A stretch of 64,000 nt of DNA from Lachnospiraceae bacterium AC2031. Lineage in GTDB: Bacteria; Bacillota; Clostridia; Lachnospirales; Lachnospiraceae. A program made the translations under genes and the position numbers. Positions 1 to 8,351 of the stretch are shown here, one piece after another. The stretch is from positions 1,891,001 to 1,955,000 of the forward strand of contig JIAB01000001.1 in the NCBI GenBank assembly GCA_000687975.1. The letters run 5' to 3'. Positions within the stretch are counted from its first letter, which is position 1. Each line of letters opens with the position of its first letter. A model generated the notes under the pieces. That model was not told where the DNA came from. It was given only the letters and a program-made list of their open reading frames with translations, and ran no database searches.

Positions 1-1530
1 TTCACCTGAATGAGTAGCGTCTGCACTTGCTTTAGTCAGAGTGAATACGAATTCGGATCCTTCGCCTTCTTTACTATATACATCGATTGTTTCGTTGTGT
101 GCTTTGATGATTTGCTTGGTTATGGCAAGACCGAGACCAGTTCCGCCCTTATCCTTACCGCGGCTTGTGTCATTTTTATAGAATCTGGTCCAGATTTTCT
201 TCTGAGTATCTTCGTTCATTCCGATACCCTCATCCTTTACAGAAACATGAAGCTTATCGCCCTTCTCAATGATATTGATATAGATATTCTTGTTGGAAGG
301 AGTGAACTTCAGTGCATTGTCGATAAGGTTGTAAAGTACCTGCTGGATCTTTGTCTTATCGGCTGTAACTATGGTTGCTTCAGCATGGTTGTTTAGATAG
401 ATTGCAACCTTCTTGTCGATACATTTGATTTCGAAGGTATTAAGTGTGGTCTTTACAATATCGATAAAATCAAAATCTATAAGATTCAGATAAGGTCCAT
501 ATATCTCCAGACGGTTAAGATCCAGAAGTCCCTGGGTCAGCTTGGTAAGACGATTGGTCTCGTCCAGTACGATTCCCAGATAGCGCTCCTGCTTTTCAGG
601 TGGGATAGTACCATCCTGAATAGCTGTAACATAGCCTCTGATAGATGTGAGAGGACTTCTGAAGTCGTGAGATATATTGGAGATGAAATCGTGACGATAT
701 TCTTCCAGCTTTGAAAGCTCGGACGCCATATATTCCATGGAGTCAGCCAGCTGACCAATCTCATCTGAAGATTTGATTCCTGTTTCAACGTCAAAGTCAC
801 CCTTTGAGTAATCCTGGGCAACCTCTGCCAGCTTCTTAATAGGTCTAAGGACCTTATGGGATACAATCTGAAGCAAGGCAAATGAAATAACGATGATGAC
901 GAGACAAGGGATAAATGTAATGCTATAAATGCTCTTCATCATAGTGTTGATATCTTCGGTTGTGGAGTGAATGATCAGAGCTCCACAGTTAAGATTCTGC
1001 GGATTGTTCGCGCCTGTTGGATCCATTTGGACAGAGAGGACGACAGGTGTATTTACCGAGATAACCTTGTCACTATAGATTCCGTAGAAATCGGATGTGG
1101 TAAAGTTTTTCTCGGTTAAGTCGTAGTTCTCATCAAGATCATATATGGATTTAGGAAGGGTTTTTATAATTCCAACACCAGGCTTTGAAACAACAGTAGA
1201 GTCAGTTTCTGTTCCAACACTTATTTCTTCAAAGTAACCTGAAGTAGCTACAATCTCTCCATCATTATTTACATACCAGATATCGGCCTTAAGAGTTCCT
1301 GAGTAGTAGTTAAGGTATGAAGCCAGCTGGATTGTAGAAATATCTCCAGTCATATAATAGGTTATAGCTTCAGTAGCTATGAGAGTCGCTTCATTTGATA
1401 GAGTCGACTGTTTTTCGGAGATAAGAGATCTCCTGGTAAAATATGAGATAAAAAATATAAGGAATCCAAATGATACGATAAGTATCAAGAGAAAAGCTAT
1501 ATATATTCTATCAAGAACCGAACGCTGCAT
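1..1530 (-). CDS. Sensor histidine kinase (3' end cut by the window)
   Basis: This is an open frame of 510 codons from an ATG at 1530 with no stop before the window edge, so the C-terminus is missing. An N-terminal membrane segment (about residues 8-32) is followed by an extracytoplasmic sensing region. A second membrane segment lies near 200-220, then a HAMP linker. The HisKA domain has the phospho-accepting His288 in the motif SHDFRSPLT. The HATPase domain shows an N-box-like VLYNLIDNALKF, DEGIGM and GGTGLGLAI. All catalytic motifs are intact. It begins 10 bases after the response regulator gene and is surely its partner. The signal it senses cannot be told from sequence. Confidence 0.93.
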   Translation of the reverse strand, partial: MQRSVLDRIYIAFLLILIVSFGFLIFFISYFTRRSLISEKQSTLSNEATLIATEAITYYMTGDISTIQLASYLNYYSGTLKADIWYVNNDGEIVATSGYFEEISVGTETDSTVVSKPGVGIIKTLPKSIYDLDENYDLTEKNFTTSDFYGIYSDKVISVNTPVVLSVQMDPTGANNPQNLNCGALIIHSTTEDINTMMKSIYSITFIPCLVIIVISFALLQIVSHKVLRPIKKLAEVAQDYSKGDFDVETGIKSSDEIGQLADSMEYMASELSKLEEYRHDFISNISHDFRSPLTSIRGYVTAIQDGTIPPEKQERYLGIVLDETNRLTKLTQGLLDLNRLEIYGPYLNLIDFDFIDIVKTTLNTFEIKCIDKKVAIYLNNHAEATIVTADKTKIQQVLYNLIDNALKFTPSNKNIYINIIEKGDKLHVSVKDEGIGMNEDTQKKIWTRFYKNDTSRGKDKGGTGLGLAITKQIIKAHNETIDVYSKEGEGSEFVFTLTKASADATHSGE

Positions 1531-1540
1531 ATAATAACCT

Positions 1541-2260
1541 CTACTTTACTTCGAACTTATATCCGATACGATATACTGTCTGGATGGACCAGTTATGGAT
1601 ACCGCCCAGCTTTTCTCTAAGTCGTTTGATATGTACATCAACTGTACGAGTATCACCAACAAAGTCATAGCCCCAGAGCTGATTGAGAAGCTGATCTCTG
1701 GTAAATACCTGGTTTGGATGAACACCAAGGAAATATAGAAGCTCCAGCTCCTTAGGTGGCATTTCGATATTGTTGCCTTCAAAGGTTACAGTGTAGTTAG
1801 AGATATTGACAATGAGACCGTCATATTCGATAAAGTCGCCAGTATGCTCGAAATCTGTTATTTCAGGAGCATTTGGCTCTTCAGACTTGGAAGTACCTGA
1901 ACGTCTAAGAACGGCACTGACTCTGGCGATAAGCTCATTTGCATCAAATGGCTTAACCATATAGTCGTCAGCTCCCATCTTAAGTCCAAGAACCTTATCA
2001 AATACTTCACCTTTGGCAGACAGCATAATTATAGGAATGTCGCGGGTCTTTCTTACCTGCTGACAAACCTCGTAGCCGTCAATTCCAGGAAGCATTAGGT
2101 CCAGAAGAAGAAGATCTGGATTATAAACCTCGATAAGCTTCAGTGCCTCTTCGCCGTCGTGAGCTGTTTCGGTATCGTATTGCTCCTTCTCAAGATAAAG
2201 TGAGATAAGCTCTGCGATATTTTCATCATCGTCAACAATTAAAATTTTTTGTTTTAACAT
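1541..2260 (-). CDS. OmpR/PhoB-family response regulator
   Basis: The 239-residue protein has a receiver domain (about 5-115) with the acidic pocket D10-D12, phospho-acceptor Asp54 (LLLLDLMLPG), Ser81 and Lys103 (VKPF). A linker leads to a C-terminal winged-helix DNA-binding domain (about 145-238) with the typical PPKELELL and TVDVHIKRLREKL segments. It lies between mutS2 (37-base gap) and the sensor kinase (10-base gap), all on the minus strand, so it forms one operon with the kinase. It should be phosphorylated by the kinase and bind DNA as a dimer. Targets are unknown. Confidence 0.95.
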   Translation of the reverse strand: MLKQKILIVDDDENIAELISLYLEKEQYDTETAHDGEEALKLIEVYNPDLLLLDLMLPGIDGYEVCQQVRKTRDIPIIMLSAKGEVFDKVLGLKMGADDYMVKPFDANELIARVSAVLRRSGTSKSEEPNAPEITDFEHTGDFIEYDGLIVNISNYTVTFEGNNIEMPPKELELLYFLGVHPNQVFTRDQLLNQLWGYDFVGDTRTVDVHIKRLREKLGGIHNWSIQTVYRIGYKFEVK

Positions 2261-2297
2261 CTCTTCACCTCAACAAATAGAATAAAGTTCTCTCTCT

Positions 2298-4682
2298 TTA
2301 CAACTTAACAATAGTGACACCGGCGTCTCCCTCTCCGAATTCGCCGCTTCGAAACTCTTTAACGAAGCTCTTTTTCTTTAAGTACTCTGTGATTCCGCGT
2401 CTCAGAGCCCCAGTTCCTTTTCCGTGTATAATAGTGATCTGCTCTGCATGAGCAAGTAGTGCATCGTCTAGATATTTGTCCAGGGACATGATTGCATCGT
2501 CCACAGTTTTACCCAGGAGGTTAATCTCAGGTCTAAATGTGTACGCAACACCAGGTCCGACTGAAGCCATTCTAAACTGTTCTGCTGCGTTCTTAGTTTT
2601 AATCTTATCCTCATCAATAATCAGAAGGTCATCAGCAGGGTGGCGGGAGGTAAGTATTCCCATCTCAACCTCCAGAAGCCCCTTTGAATCAGGAAGTCCT
2701 ATAATGTGACCTTCAGTGTCAAGGCTCAGTACAAGGACCTTGTCGCCGATATGGAAGTCAGTAAGCTTATGACCAGAATACTTTTTCTTCTTTTTCTCTT
2801 CCTTAATATTGTAGGAATCCTTCTTCTTTCGAAGATCAGTTCTAGTCTGCTCCATGATCCTTGCATCGGCAGCATGAGGATTCTTAAGCCATTTATTGTA
2901 GTCGCGGATTGCTGCATCAGCAGTATCCTTTGCGTCTTCAACGATTTCTCTTGCTTCGATACGGGCTTTATCCAGTATCTCAGCCTTCTTTTCATCCAGC
3001 GTCTTCTCTTTATCAGCAAGACGTTGCCTGATCTGGGCAGCTGAGTTAGTTTGTATCTCAAGCTCTTCCCTGAGACGTGACATTTCCTTCTCGTTCTCTT
3101 CCAGTTGGGAGATGATACGCTCCATATTCAGCTGGTTCTCATCCATGCCGTCTCTTGCTGCATTTGTGATCTCGTCAGGCATTCCCAGTCTTTTGGCTAT
3201 AGCAAAAGCGTTGGATGAACCTGGAATACCGATCATCAGCTTGTAGGTTGGCGCCAGGCTCTTTATATCAAACTCGCAGGATGCATTCTCAACACCCTCG
3301 GTTCCGATGGCGTAGGTCTTAAGCTCAGTGTAGTGAGTTGTTGCCATTACTCTGGCACCCTTAGCCTTCAGATCATTAAGTATTGAAATCGCAAGAGCAG
3401 CACCTTCGGCAGGATCTGTTCCGCCACCTGGCTCATCAAAGAGAACCAGAGATTTATCGTTAGCATGCTTTACGATAAAAATGATATTACTCATATGCGA
3501 AGAGAATGTAGAGAGGCTAAGCTCAATACTCTGCTCGTCACCGATATCAGCAAATACATCGTCAAAAACTGAAAGCTGACTGCCTGCCATAGCTGGTATA
3601 TGAAGTCCGGACTGTCCCATAAGTGTGAGAAGACCAAGAGTCTTCAGGGATACAGTCTTACCACCAGTATTAGGACCAGTTATGATCAGCAGGTTGTAGT
3701 CCTTTCCAAGTGCTATATCTATAGGAACAGCAGTCTTTTGATCCAGAAGAGGATGAACTGCCGCCTTAAGTTCTATGATACCTTCGTCATTCCAGACGGG
3801 TTCGCTTGCATTTAGCGCCTTAGCGTACTTTGCTTTAGCGAAGATGAAATCCAGCTCCACAAGTGTTTTGTAGTCATCCTGGATATCTTCTCTTACAGGA
3901 GCGGCCATACGGCTGAGGTCCGAGAGAATCTTTTCTATCTCCATCAGCTCCTCAGAGTGAAGGTCCTGAATTGTATTATTCAGCTCCACCACCTGCATTG
4001 GCTCGATGAAAACTGTAGAACCAGTCTGGGAGCGGTCGTGAACCATTCCTGGGAAAGCATTCTTATATTCTATCTTTACCGGAATACAATATCTTCCGTT
4101 ACGAGTAGTGACCAGGGAATCCATGAGCATATCCCTGTTGGCACTGCTCTTGATTATCTTGTTAAGTGTGTTGTGAAGATTTGCTTCTGACTCAGTAATC
4201 TTCCTTCTTATAGACCTTAGGTTGCCAGATGCATCATCGGCGATTTCATCAGACGAGATGATACATCTTCTTATCTCGCTGGATACATCCTCCAGTGGGA
4301 TAAGGGTCTCGAAAAATGTAGTAAGTGAATCGAAGCTCTTCTCATTATCAGCACCAGCACTGTCTCCGTAGCTTTTAACTTCTGCTGCAGCCTCAAGGAG
4401 ACTTGCGATATCCAGCAGCTCCGCCGCAGAAAGTGAAGAGTCGATCTCCAGAAGCCTTAGACTTTCAGATACATTTCGCACTCCGGAAAATGACACGGAA
4501 CCATGTCTTTCCAGTCGAAGGAAAGCGTCTCGGGTGTTCTGCTGCAGTGCCTCAATCTGGGCTCTATCTTTCAGAGGCTTAAGCCTCTGAACCATGCGTT
4601 TTGCACCTATTGTTACGGCATGTGTTTCCAGCTGTTCAAGTATCTTATTATATTCAAGTACACGTATTGATCGTTTATTCAT
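2298..4682 (-). CDS. mutS2: MutS2 / RqcU family ATPase-endonuclease
   Basis: This is a full-length MutS2 (794 residues). The MutS-type ATPase core has Walker A GPNTGGKT and Walker B LVLFDEPGGGTD. A long coiled coil follows, then a basic linker and a C-terminal Smr domain with the HGKGTGALR signature. The family lacks the mismatch-recognition domain of MutS. In Bacillus relatives it suppresses recombination and splits collided ribosomes. An upstream in-frame ATG at 4697 is only one base from a GGAGG, whereas the ATG at 4682 has GGAGG four bases ahead, so I chose 4682. It heads the mutS2-regulator-kinase operon. Confidence 0.95.
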   Translation of the reverse strand: MNKRSIRVLEYNKILEQLETHAVTIGAKRMVQRLKPLKDRAQIEALQQNTRDAFLRLERHGSVSFSGVRNVSESLRLLEIDSSLSAAELLDIASLLEAAAEVKSYGDSAGADNEKSFDSLTTFFETLIPLEDVSSEIRRCIISSDEIADDASGNLRSIRRKITESEANLHNTLNKIIKSSANRDMLMDSLVTTRNGRYCIPVKIEYKNAFPGMVHDRSQTGSTVFIEPMQVVELNNTIQDLHSEELMEIEKILSDLSRMAAPVREDIQDDYKTLVELDFIFAKAKYAKALNASEPVWNDEGIIELKAAVHPLLDQKTAVPIDIALGKDYNLLIITGPNTGGKTVSLKTLGLLTLMGQSGLHIPAMAGSQLSVFDDVFADIGDEQSIELSLSTFSSHMSNIIFIVKHANDKSLVLFDEPGGGTDPAEGAALAISILNDLKAKGARVMATTHYTELKTYAIGTEGVENASCEFDIKSLAPTYKLMIGIPGSSNAFAIAKRLGMPDEITNAARDGMDENQLNMERIISQLEENEKEMSRLREELEIQTNSAAQIRQRLADKEKTLDEKKAEILDKARIEAREIVEDAKDTADAAIRDYNKWLKNPHAADARIMEQTRTDLRKKKDSYNIKEEKKKKKYSGHKLTDFHIGDKVLVLSLDTEGHIIGLPDSKGLLEVEMGILTSRHPADDLLIIDEDKIKTKNAAEQFRMASVGPGVAYTFRPEINLLGKTVDDAIMSLDKYLDDALLAHAEQITIIHGKGTGALRRGITEYLKKKSFVKEFRSGEFGEGDAGVTIVKL

Positions 4683-4852
4683 AATTCCTCCAGACATACC
4701 TCCTTCTAATATACCCTAAAACCTACAAAAATGGAAGAAAAACTGTGGGTTTCTACGCATGTTTGATCAAGTAAATATAAAGAGTTTCCTTGCTAATCGA
4801 ATTGATACGTGTTACCCTAAATAAGTACTAAAATACTAGAAAGGACTAGATC

Positions 4853-5794
4853 ATGATATACATAAACGAGCTTCGTGAAGGAGATACTATAACAGAAACC
4901 TATTTTTGCAAGGATAAAACTGTAGCTCAGTCAAAGGCTGGAAAGACCTATTACAGCCTTAAACTCCAGGATAGAACTGGAATTGTGGACGCAAAAATCT
5001 GGGATCTTACCAATGCTATAGAGCATTTCGAGTCCATGGACTACATTCGAATAACTGGACAGGTGACTTCATTTAACAACGCTCTTCAGCTGAACGTAAG
5101 ACAGGCCAGAAAGGCTCAGGAGGGAACCTACGATGTGGCAGATTACATGCCAGTATCTCCATACAATATAGATGAAATGTTTAAAGATTTGCTGGAGCTC
5201 ATCGATACAATACAGGAACCACATTTAAATGGTATCTTAAAGGCTTTCTTCGTCGAAGATTCTGATTTCATCAAAGCCTTCAAGAAGTCAAGTGCCGCAA
5301 AGGCAATGCACCACTCATTTATTGGAGGACTGCTTCAGCATACATTATCTGTTGCACAGATTGCTGACCATATAGCAGGTCATTATCCTCTGATCAACAG
5401 AGACCTTCTTGTGACAGCAGCTATATGCCACGATATTGGAAAGGTGAATGAGCTTTCTGAGTTCCCAGAAAATGATTACACAGACGTAGGTAATCTGGTG
5501 GGACATATTGTAATGGGAACAATTATGGTGCGCACAAAAGCAAGCCGTATTGAGGGAATGCCAATAGACCTCCTGAATAAGCTTATGCACTGTATCCTGG
5601 CTCATCACGGAAAGCTGGAGTTTGGATCACCTGAGAAGCCAAAGATCATAGAGGCGCTGGCTCTTTCCTTTGCTGACGATATGGATGCAAAGCTTGAGGC
5701 CTTCACTGAGGCTGTGGAAGGCGACCAGACTGGCGAGGTTTGGCTTCCATATAATAAGATGTTTGAAACTTATATCAGAAAGACTGATAACTAA
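4853..5794 (+). CDS. OB-fold/HD-domain 3'-5' exoribonuclease, YhaM family
   Basis: The 313-residue protein has an N-terminal OB-fold nucleic-acid-binding domain (about 1-90) and an HD phosphohydrolase domain. Visible metal-binding positions are HHSFIGGLLQHT, the CHDIGK pair and the later HH of ILAHHGK. This order and length match YhaM, a 3'-5' exoribonuclease and DNase. It is divergent from mutS2 across about 170 bases and is followed 21 bases later by the YjbR-alkyltransferase gene, so the two may be cotranscribed. A weak promoter-like TTGATA at 4803 with TACTAA 18 bases on is possible but not convincing. Confidence 0.88.
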   Translation: MIYINELREGDTITETYFCKDKTVAQSKAGKTYYSLKLQDRTGIVDAKIWDLTNAIEHFESMDYIRITGQVTSFNNALQLNVRQARKAQEGTYDVADYMPVSPYNIDEMFKDLLELIDTIQEPHLNGILKAFFVEDSDFIKAFKKSSAAKAMHHSFIGGLLQHTLSVAQIADHIAGHYPLINRDLLVTAAICHDIGKVNELSEFPENDYTDVGNLVGHIVMGTIMVRTKASRIEGMPIDLLNKLMHCILAHHGKLEFGSPEKPKIIEALALSFADDMDAKLEAFTEAVEGDQTGEVWLPYNKMFETYIRKTDN

Positions 5795-5815
5795 TAGATT
5801 CTTCTGGAGAAATAA

Positions 5816-6436
5816 ATGGTTACACGCGAGGAAGCTCTTGAATACGGACTAAGTTTCCCGGATACCTACCAGGAAGCACCCTTCCATGACGACAACTGGC
5901 AGCTTGTAAGAGTGAAAGGCAGTAAGAAGGCATTTCTCTGGACCTATGAAAGAGACGGCTTCATCAATCTGAATGTTAAGGTGGATCCAGAGACCAGAGA
6001 TTTCTGGCGACGGATCTACGAAGCGGTAATACCAGGATGGCACCAGAATAAGGAACACTGGAACACTATAATCCTGGACGGCTCCATCCCAGATGAGGAT
6101 GTGAAGACCATGATCGATGAAAGCTATAACATGGTTACCGACAGTCCGACCAAGAGAATCTACGAGGCTGTAAAAAGAATCCCTTATGGCAGAGTGGCAA
6201 CCTACGGGAAGGTGGCTGAAATGGCGGGCAATCCCAGAATGTGTAGGGCAGTAGGCAACGCTCTTCATAAAAATCCGGATCCAGATAACATACCTTGCTA
6301 CCGCGTGGTAAACGGTAAGGGCGAACTGGCAGAAGCCTTCGTCTTTGGAGGACGCAACATGCAGGAAGTATTCCTGAAGGAAGAAGGCGTCGAGGTGGTA
6401 GACGGCAAAGTCGACCTCTCAAAATATGGAATATAA
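5816..6436 (+). CDS. YjbR/MmcQ domain fused to an alkyltransferase-like (MGMT) domain
   Basis: Two domains are fused in 206 residues. Residues 1-100 resemble the YjbR (CyaY-like fold) family. Residues about 112-200 are the DNA-binding and active-site domain of O6-alkylguanine transferases (IPYGRVATYGKVAEMAG, then RAVGNALHKNP with the flipping Arg). The active-site motif reads PCYRVV instead of PCHRVV. Cys161 is kept, but the His that activates it is Tyr162. It may therefore be a weak alkyltransferase or a lesion-binding protein like the ATL proteins, which lose the Cys instead. Both domains fit DNA-damage handling. The motif is read directly; the activity is inferred. Confidence 0.85.
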   Translation: MVTREEALEYGLSFPDTYQEAPFHDDNWQLVRVKGSKKAFLWTYERDGFINLNVKVDPETRDFWRRIYEAVIPGWHQNKEHWNTIILDGSIPDEDVKTMIDESYNMVTDSPTKRIYEAVKRIPYGRVATYGKVAEMAGNPRMCRAVGNALHKNPDPDNIPCYRVVNGKGELAEAFVFGGRNMQEVFLKEEGVEVVDGKVDLSKYGI

Positions 6437-6477
6437 TAAAACATCATATTTGATATATGTAAGTGAGGTACATGAAT

Positions 6478-6978
6478 ATGAAAAAGACATTAATTGTAAT
6501 TGATATGCAGAACGACTTCATCGATGGAAGTCTTGGTACCGCAGAGGCAGTAGCTATAGTAGAAAATGTAAAGAATAAGATTCGGGAGTATAAGTCTCGC
6601 GGCGACGAGATAATCTTCACCCGCGATACACATCAAGATAACTATATGGATACCAACGAGGGAAAGCACCTTCCAGTGGTACATTGTATAGAAGGAACTC
6701 CTGGATGGGAAATCCGTGAAGGTCTCTACGTAGAAGGAGCAGAGATAATAAATAAGCCATCATTCGGCTATACAGGCTGGGCTGATCATAACTTCGAGGA
6801 AGTAGAGCTTATCGGCCTTTGCACAGATATTTGCGTAGTATCAAACGCCCTTATCATCAAGGCACTTTTCCCAGAAATTAAGGTCAGCGTGGACAGCGCA
6901 TGTTGTGCAGGCGTAACCCCTGACAGCCATAATGCCGCACTTAATACCATGAAAATGTGCCAGATTGAGGTTCAGTAA
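6478..6978 (+). CDS. Cysteine hydrolase (isochorismatase/nicotinamidase-like)
   Basis: The 166-residue enzyme has the isochorismatase fold. Candidate catalytic residues are Asp in VIDMQNDF, Lys in NKPSFGY and Cys in CTDICVVSNA with the preceding cis-peptide. TRDTHQDNY and VHCIEGTPGW resemble the metal and substrate segments of nicotinamidases (PncA), so nicotinamide is a reasonable substrate guess, but other amides are possible. Three in-frame starts occur (GTG 6463, ATG 6472, ATG 6478). Only 6478 is well spaced (nine bases) from GAGG, and it gives the usual N-terminus. The last bases of the gene are partly repeated just after the stop. Confidence 0.85.
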   Translation: MKKTLIVIDMQNDFIDGSLGTAEAVAIVENVKNKIREYKSRGDEIIFTRDTHQDNYMDTNEGKHLPVVHCIEGTPGWEIREGLYVEGAEIINKPSFGYTGWADHNFEEVELIGLCTDICVVSNALIIKALFPEIKVSVDSACCAGVTPDSHNAALNTMKMCQIEVQ

Positions 6979-7012
6979 TCAAAAAAACGTGTCAGTTTGA
7001 GGTTCAGTAACT
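6957..7012 (+). repeat. Short tandem duplication of the end of the hydrolase gene
   Basis: A 24-base segment that includes the stop codon (6957-6980) is repeated at 6989-7012 with 21 of 24 bases the same. The period is 32 bases. The second copy is untranslated in the intact gene. Confidence 0.8.
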
Positions 7013-7114
7013 AGAAAAATACCGAAAAACATTAAAAAAGTGCTTGCATTTTGTAATTTGGTTGTATATAATACATCTTGCGCTGTGGAAATCGGCGCAA
7101 GATTAATTACATAT

Positions 7115-7186
7115 TGGGGTATCGCCAAATGGTAAGGCAACGGACTCTGACTCCGTCATTTCTAGGTTCGAATCCTAGTACCCCAG
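7115..7186 (+). tRNA. tRNA-Gln (anticodon CTG)
   Basis: A full cloverleaf folds by hand. The acceptor stem is TGGGGTA/TACCCCA, the D-stem GCC/GGC, the anticodon stem ACGGA/TCCGT with loop CTCTGAC (anticodon CTG, codon CAG), and the T-stem CTAGG/CCTAG with TTCGAAT. The discriminator is G and CCA is not encoded. Its 3' half from 7145 is repeated at 8379-8422, so the gene is the target of an insertion that rebuilt its 3' end. Confidence 0.95.
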
Positions 7187-7188
7187 CT
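7145..7188 (+). repeat. Attachment-site repeat, tRNA side (attL-like)
   Basis: This is the 44-bp perfect direct repeat copy inside the working tRNA-Gln, covering the anticodon loop to the 3' end. The partner copy is at 8379-8422. Confidence 0.9.
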
Positions 7189-7191
7189 TAG

Positions 7192-7223
7192 AGACATCAG
7201 ATAACTATCTGGTGTCTTTTTTG
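7192..7223 (+). terminator. Rho-independent terminator of tRNA-Gln
   Basis: An 11-bp stem (AGACATCAGAT with ATCTGGTGTCT, one GU pair) and a 4-base loop are followed by six T. It lies on the inserted side of the duplicated tRNA segment, so it was probably brought in by the insertion. Confidence 0.85.
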
Positions 7224-7314
7224 TTTCTTTGCTTGTAAATCTCTATGTCCGTAAAAATTCTTTGCTTGAAAAATCACTTTTCTCGCATAATAAGACGATT
7301 GAAAAAAAGTAAAA

Positions 7315-7510
7315 GCAACACAAATGTATAAAAAGGCGGGAAATTGTTGTAGAAGACGGTAGAATTAGGACAATTCGAAGGGGAAAGGCAACACAAGTGA
7401 ATGGAAAAGGTGAGAATTGTTGTTGAGGGCATTTGAATTAGGACGTTTTGAAGGCGAAAGGCAACATAAATGAGATAAAAGCACCCAAAATGTTGCTGGA
7501 TGATTTCCAA
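7315..7510. repeat. Imperfect tandem repeats, 73-bp period
   Basis: Two full units and one partial unit start at 7315, 7388 and 7461, spaced exactly 73 bases. Each opens with GCAACA(C/T)AA and carries a later near-complementary TTGTTG-type segment, so each unit could fold into a hairpin. The units share blocks such as AATTAGGAC and CGAAAG but differ elsewhere. No open reading frame is convincing here. Possible roles are recombinase arm sites, a replication or regulatory element, or a structured RNA. Confidence 0.75.
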
Positions 7511-7540
7511 GTAAAGAATAAAGAGTTATTTAAAAATATA

Positions 7541-7580
7541 ACATCGGTGTTTTCTCTTGGGAAGACACCGGTGTTTTTTC
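7541..7580 (+). terminator. Strong rho-independent terminator before the toxin-antitoxin promoter
   Basis: A 14-bp stem (7541-7554 with 7561-7574, two GU pairs) and 6-base loop are followed by a run of T. It insulates the toxin-antitoxin operon from upstream transcription and may end a transcript across the 73-bp repeats. Confidence 0.85.
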
Positions 7581-7612
7581 AATATTTATAAGTTGAGAAT
7601 TTGATAATAATC

Positions 7613-7647
7613 TTTACATTAGATATAAAATCCTATACAATGTATAG
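7613..7647 (+). promoter_or_regulatory. Toxin-antitoxin promoter with operator palindrome over the -10 box
   Basis: TTTACA (7613-7618) and TACAAT (7636-7641) are separated by exactly 17 bases. A perfect palindrome, CTATACA-A-TGTATAG (7633-7647), covers the -10 box. Ribbon-helix-helix antitoxins typically repress their own promoter through such sites, so autoregulation by the antitoxin is likely. A strong AAGGAGG lies before the antitoxin ATG. Confidence 0.8.
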
Positions 7648-7664
7648 AAAAAGGAGGCGATATT

Positions 7665-7940
7665 ATGGCTCAGGTTAATATAAGAGTAGATGATAATGTA
7701 AAAGCTAGAGCAGAAAGTGCATGTTTAGAAATGGGATTAAATATGACAACTGCAATTAATATTTTTCTTGTTAAGCTCGGTAATGAAAGAAGGATTCCTT
7801 TTGAAGTCAGCGCAAATCCTTTAATGACCCGGAAAGAAGCAGAAGAACTATTCCTTAGAAAAATGAAAGCTGCTGAAAAAGAAGTTTCTGAAGGTAAATA
7901 TAAAACCTCAGAGGAAGTTCATAAGATACTTGGAGTATAA
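7665..7940 (+). CDS. RelB/DinJ-family antitoxin
   Basis: The 91-residue protein starts with a ribbon-helix-helix DNA-binding segment (AQVNIRVDDNVKARAESACL, then MGLNMTTAINIFL), typical of RelB/DinJ antitoxins. The C-terminal half is charged and helical and should wrap the toxin. It is two bases ahead of the toxin gene, downstream of a promoter with an operator palindrome. It should neutralise the toxin and, alone or with it, repress the operon. The ATG is well placed behind AAGGAGGCGATATT. Confidence 0.9.
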   Translation: MAQVNIRVDDNVKARAESACLEMGLNMTTAINIFLVKLGNERRIPFEVSANPLMTRKEAEELFLRKMKAAEKEVSEGKYKTSEEVHKILGV

Positions 7941-7942
7941 TC

Positions 7943-8287
7943 ATGAAACAGGTTATATATGCTGATGGTGTAGTCACTAAATTACAGGCTTTAAGGGATG
8001 AATTCGATAATAAGTATGGAAATAAGAAAAGCGTTGATATTTTAAGAAAAATTACGGGAAGACTAGATGATTTAGGACGATTTAATTCGGGAGAATCAAC
8101 GAAGGATAGATTTGGAATTGATAGCGACTATATGGTGATTTACAGTTATCATAACTTCTTTTTTTATCTAGAACAAGATGACCAAATAGTTATCCTTGAG
8201 ATGTTTAATGAAAGAGAAGACTTTATTTATGTTTTATTTGGGATTCCAATGAGAAGTCACGAATCGATAGATTATTGGGGAGAATAA
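7943..8287 (+). CDS. RelE/ParE-superfamily toxin (Txe/YoeB-like relative)
   Basis: The 114-residue protein starts two bases after the antitoxin stop. Its size, charge pattern and strand-rich C-terminal half (DRFGIDSDYMVIYSYHNFFF, VILEMFNEREDF) fit the RelE/ParE fold. The family name rests mainly on gene pairing and overall pattern, since no diagnostic catalytic triad is obvious. It is slightly longer than typical RelE (about 85-100). It would be an mRNA-cleaving or otherwise growth-inhibiting toxin. The gene ends 60 bases before the hairpin next to the second attachment repeat. Confidence 0.75.
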   Translation: MKQVIYADGVVTKLQALRDEFDNKYGNKKSVDILRKITGRLDDLGRFNSGESTKDRFGIDSDYMVIYSYHNFFFYLEQDDQIVILEMFNEREDFIYVLFGIPMRSHESIDYWGE

Positions 8288-8351
8288 AAAAGATAGATGG
8301 TATGATAGATGATATTTGTCAGCGTTTGTTGTAGGAAATGTAGATAACTAG

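Noticed and set aside
537..881. 114-residue minus-strand open frame
   Set aside because: It is a frame-shifted shadow of the sensor kinase, which reads through this area with all catalytic motifs.
7315..7510. 73-bp repeats as a CRISPR array
   Set aside because: Units are imperfect throughout, there is no constant repeat and variable spacer pattern, and no cas genes are present.
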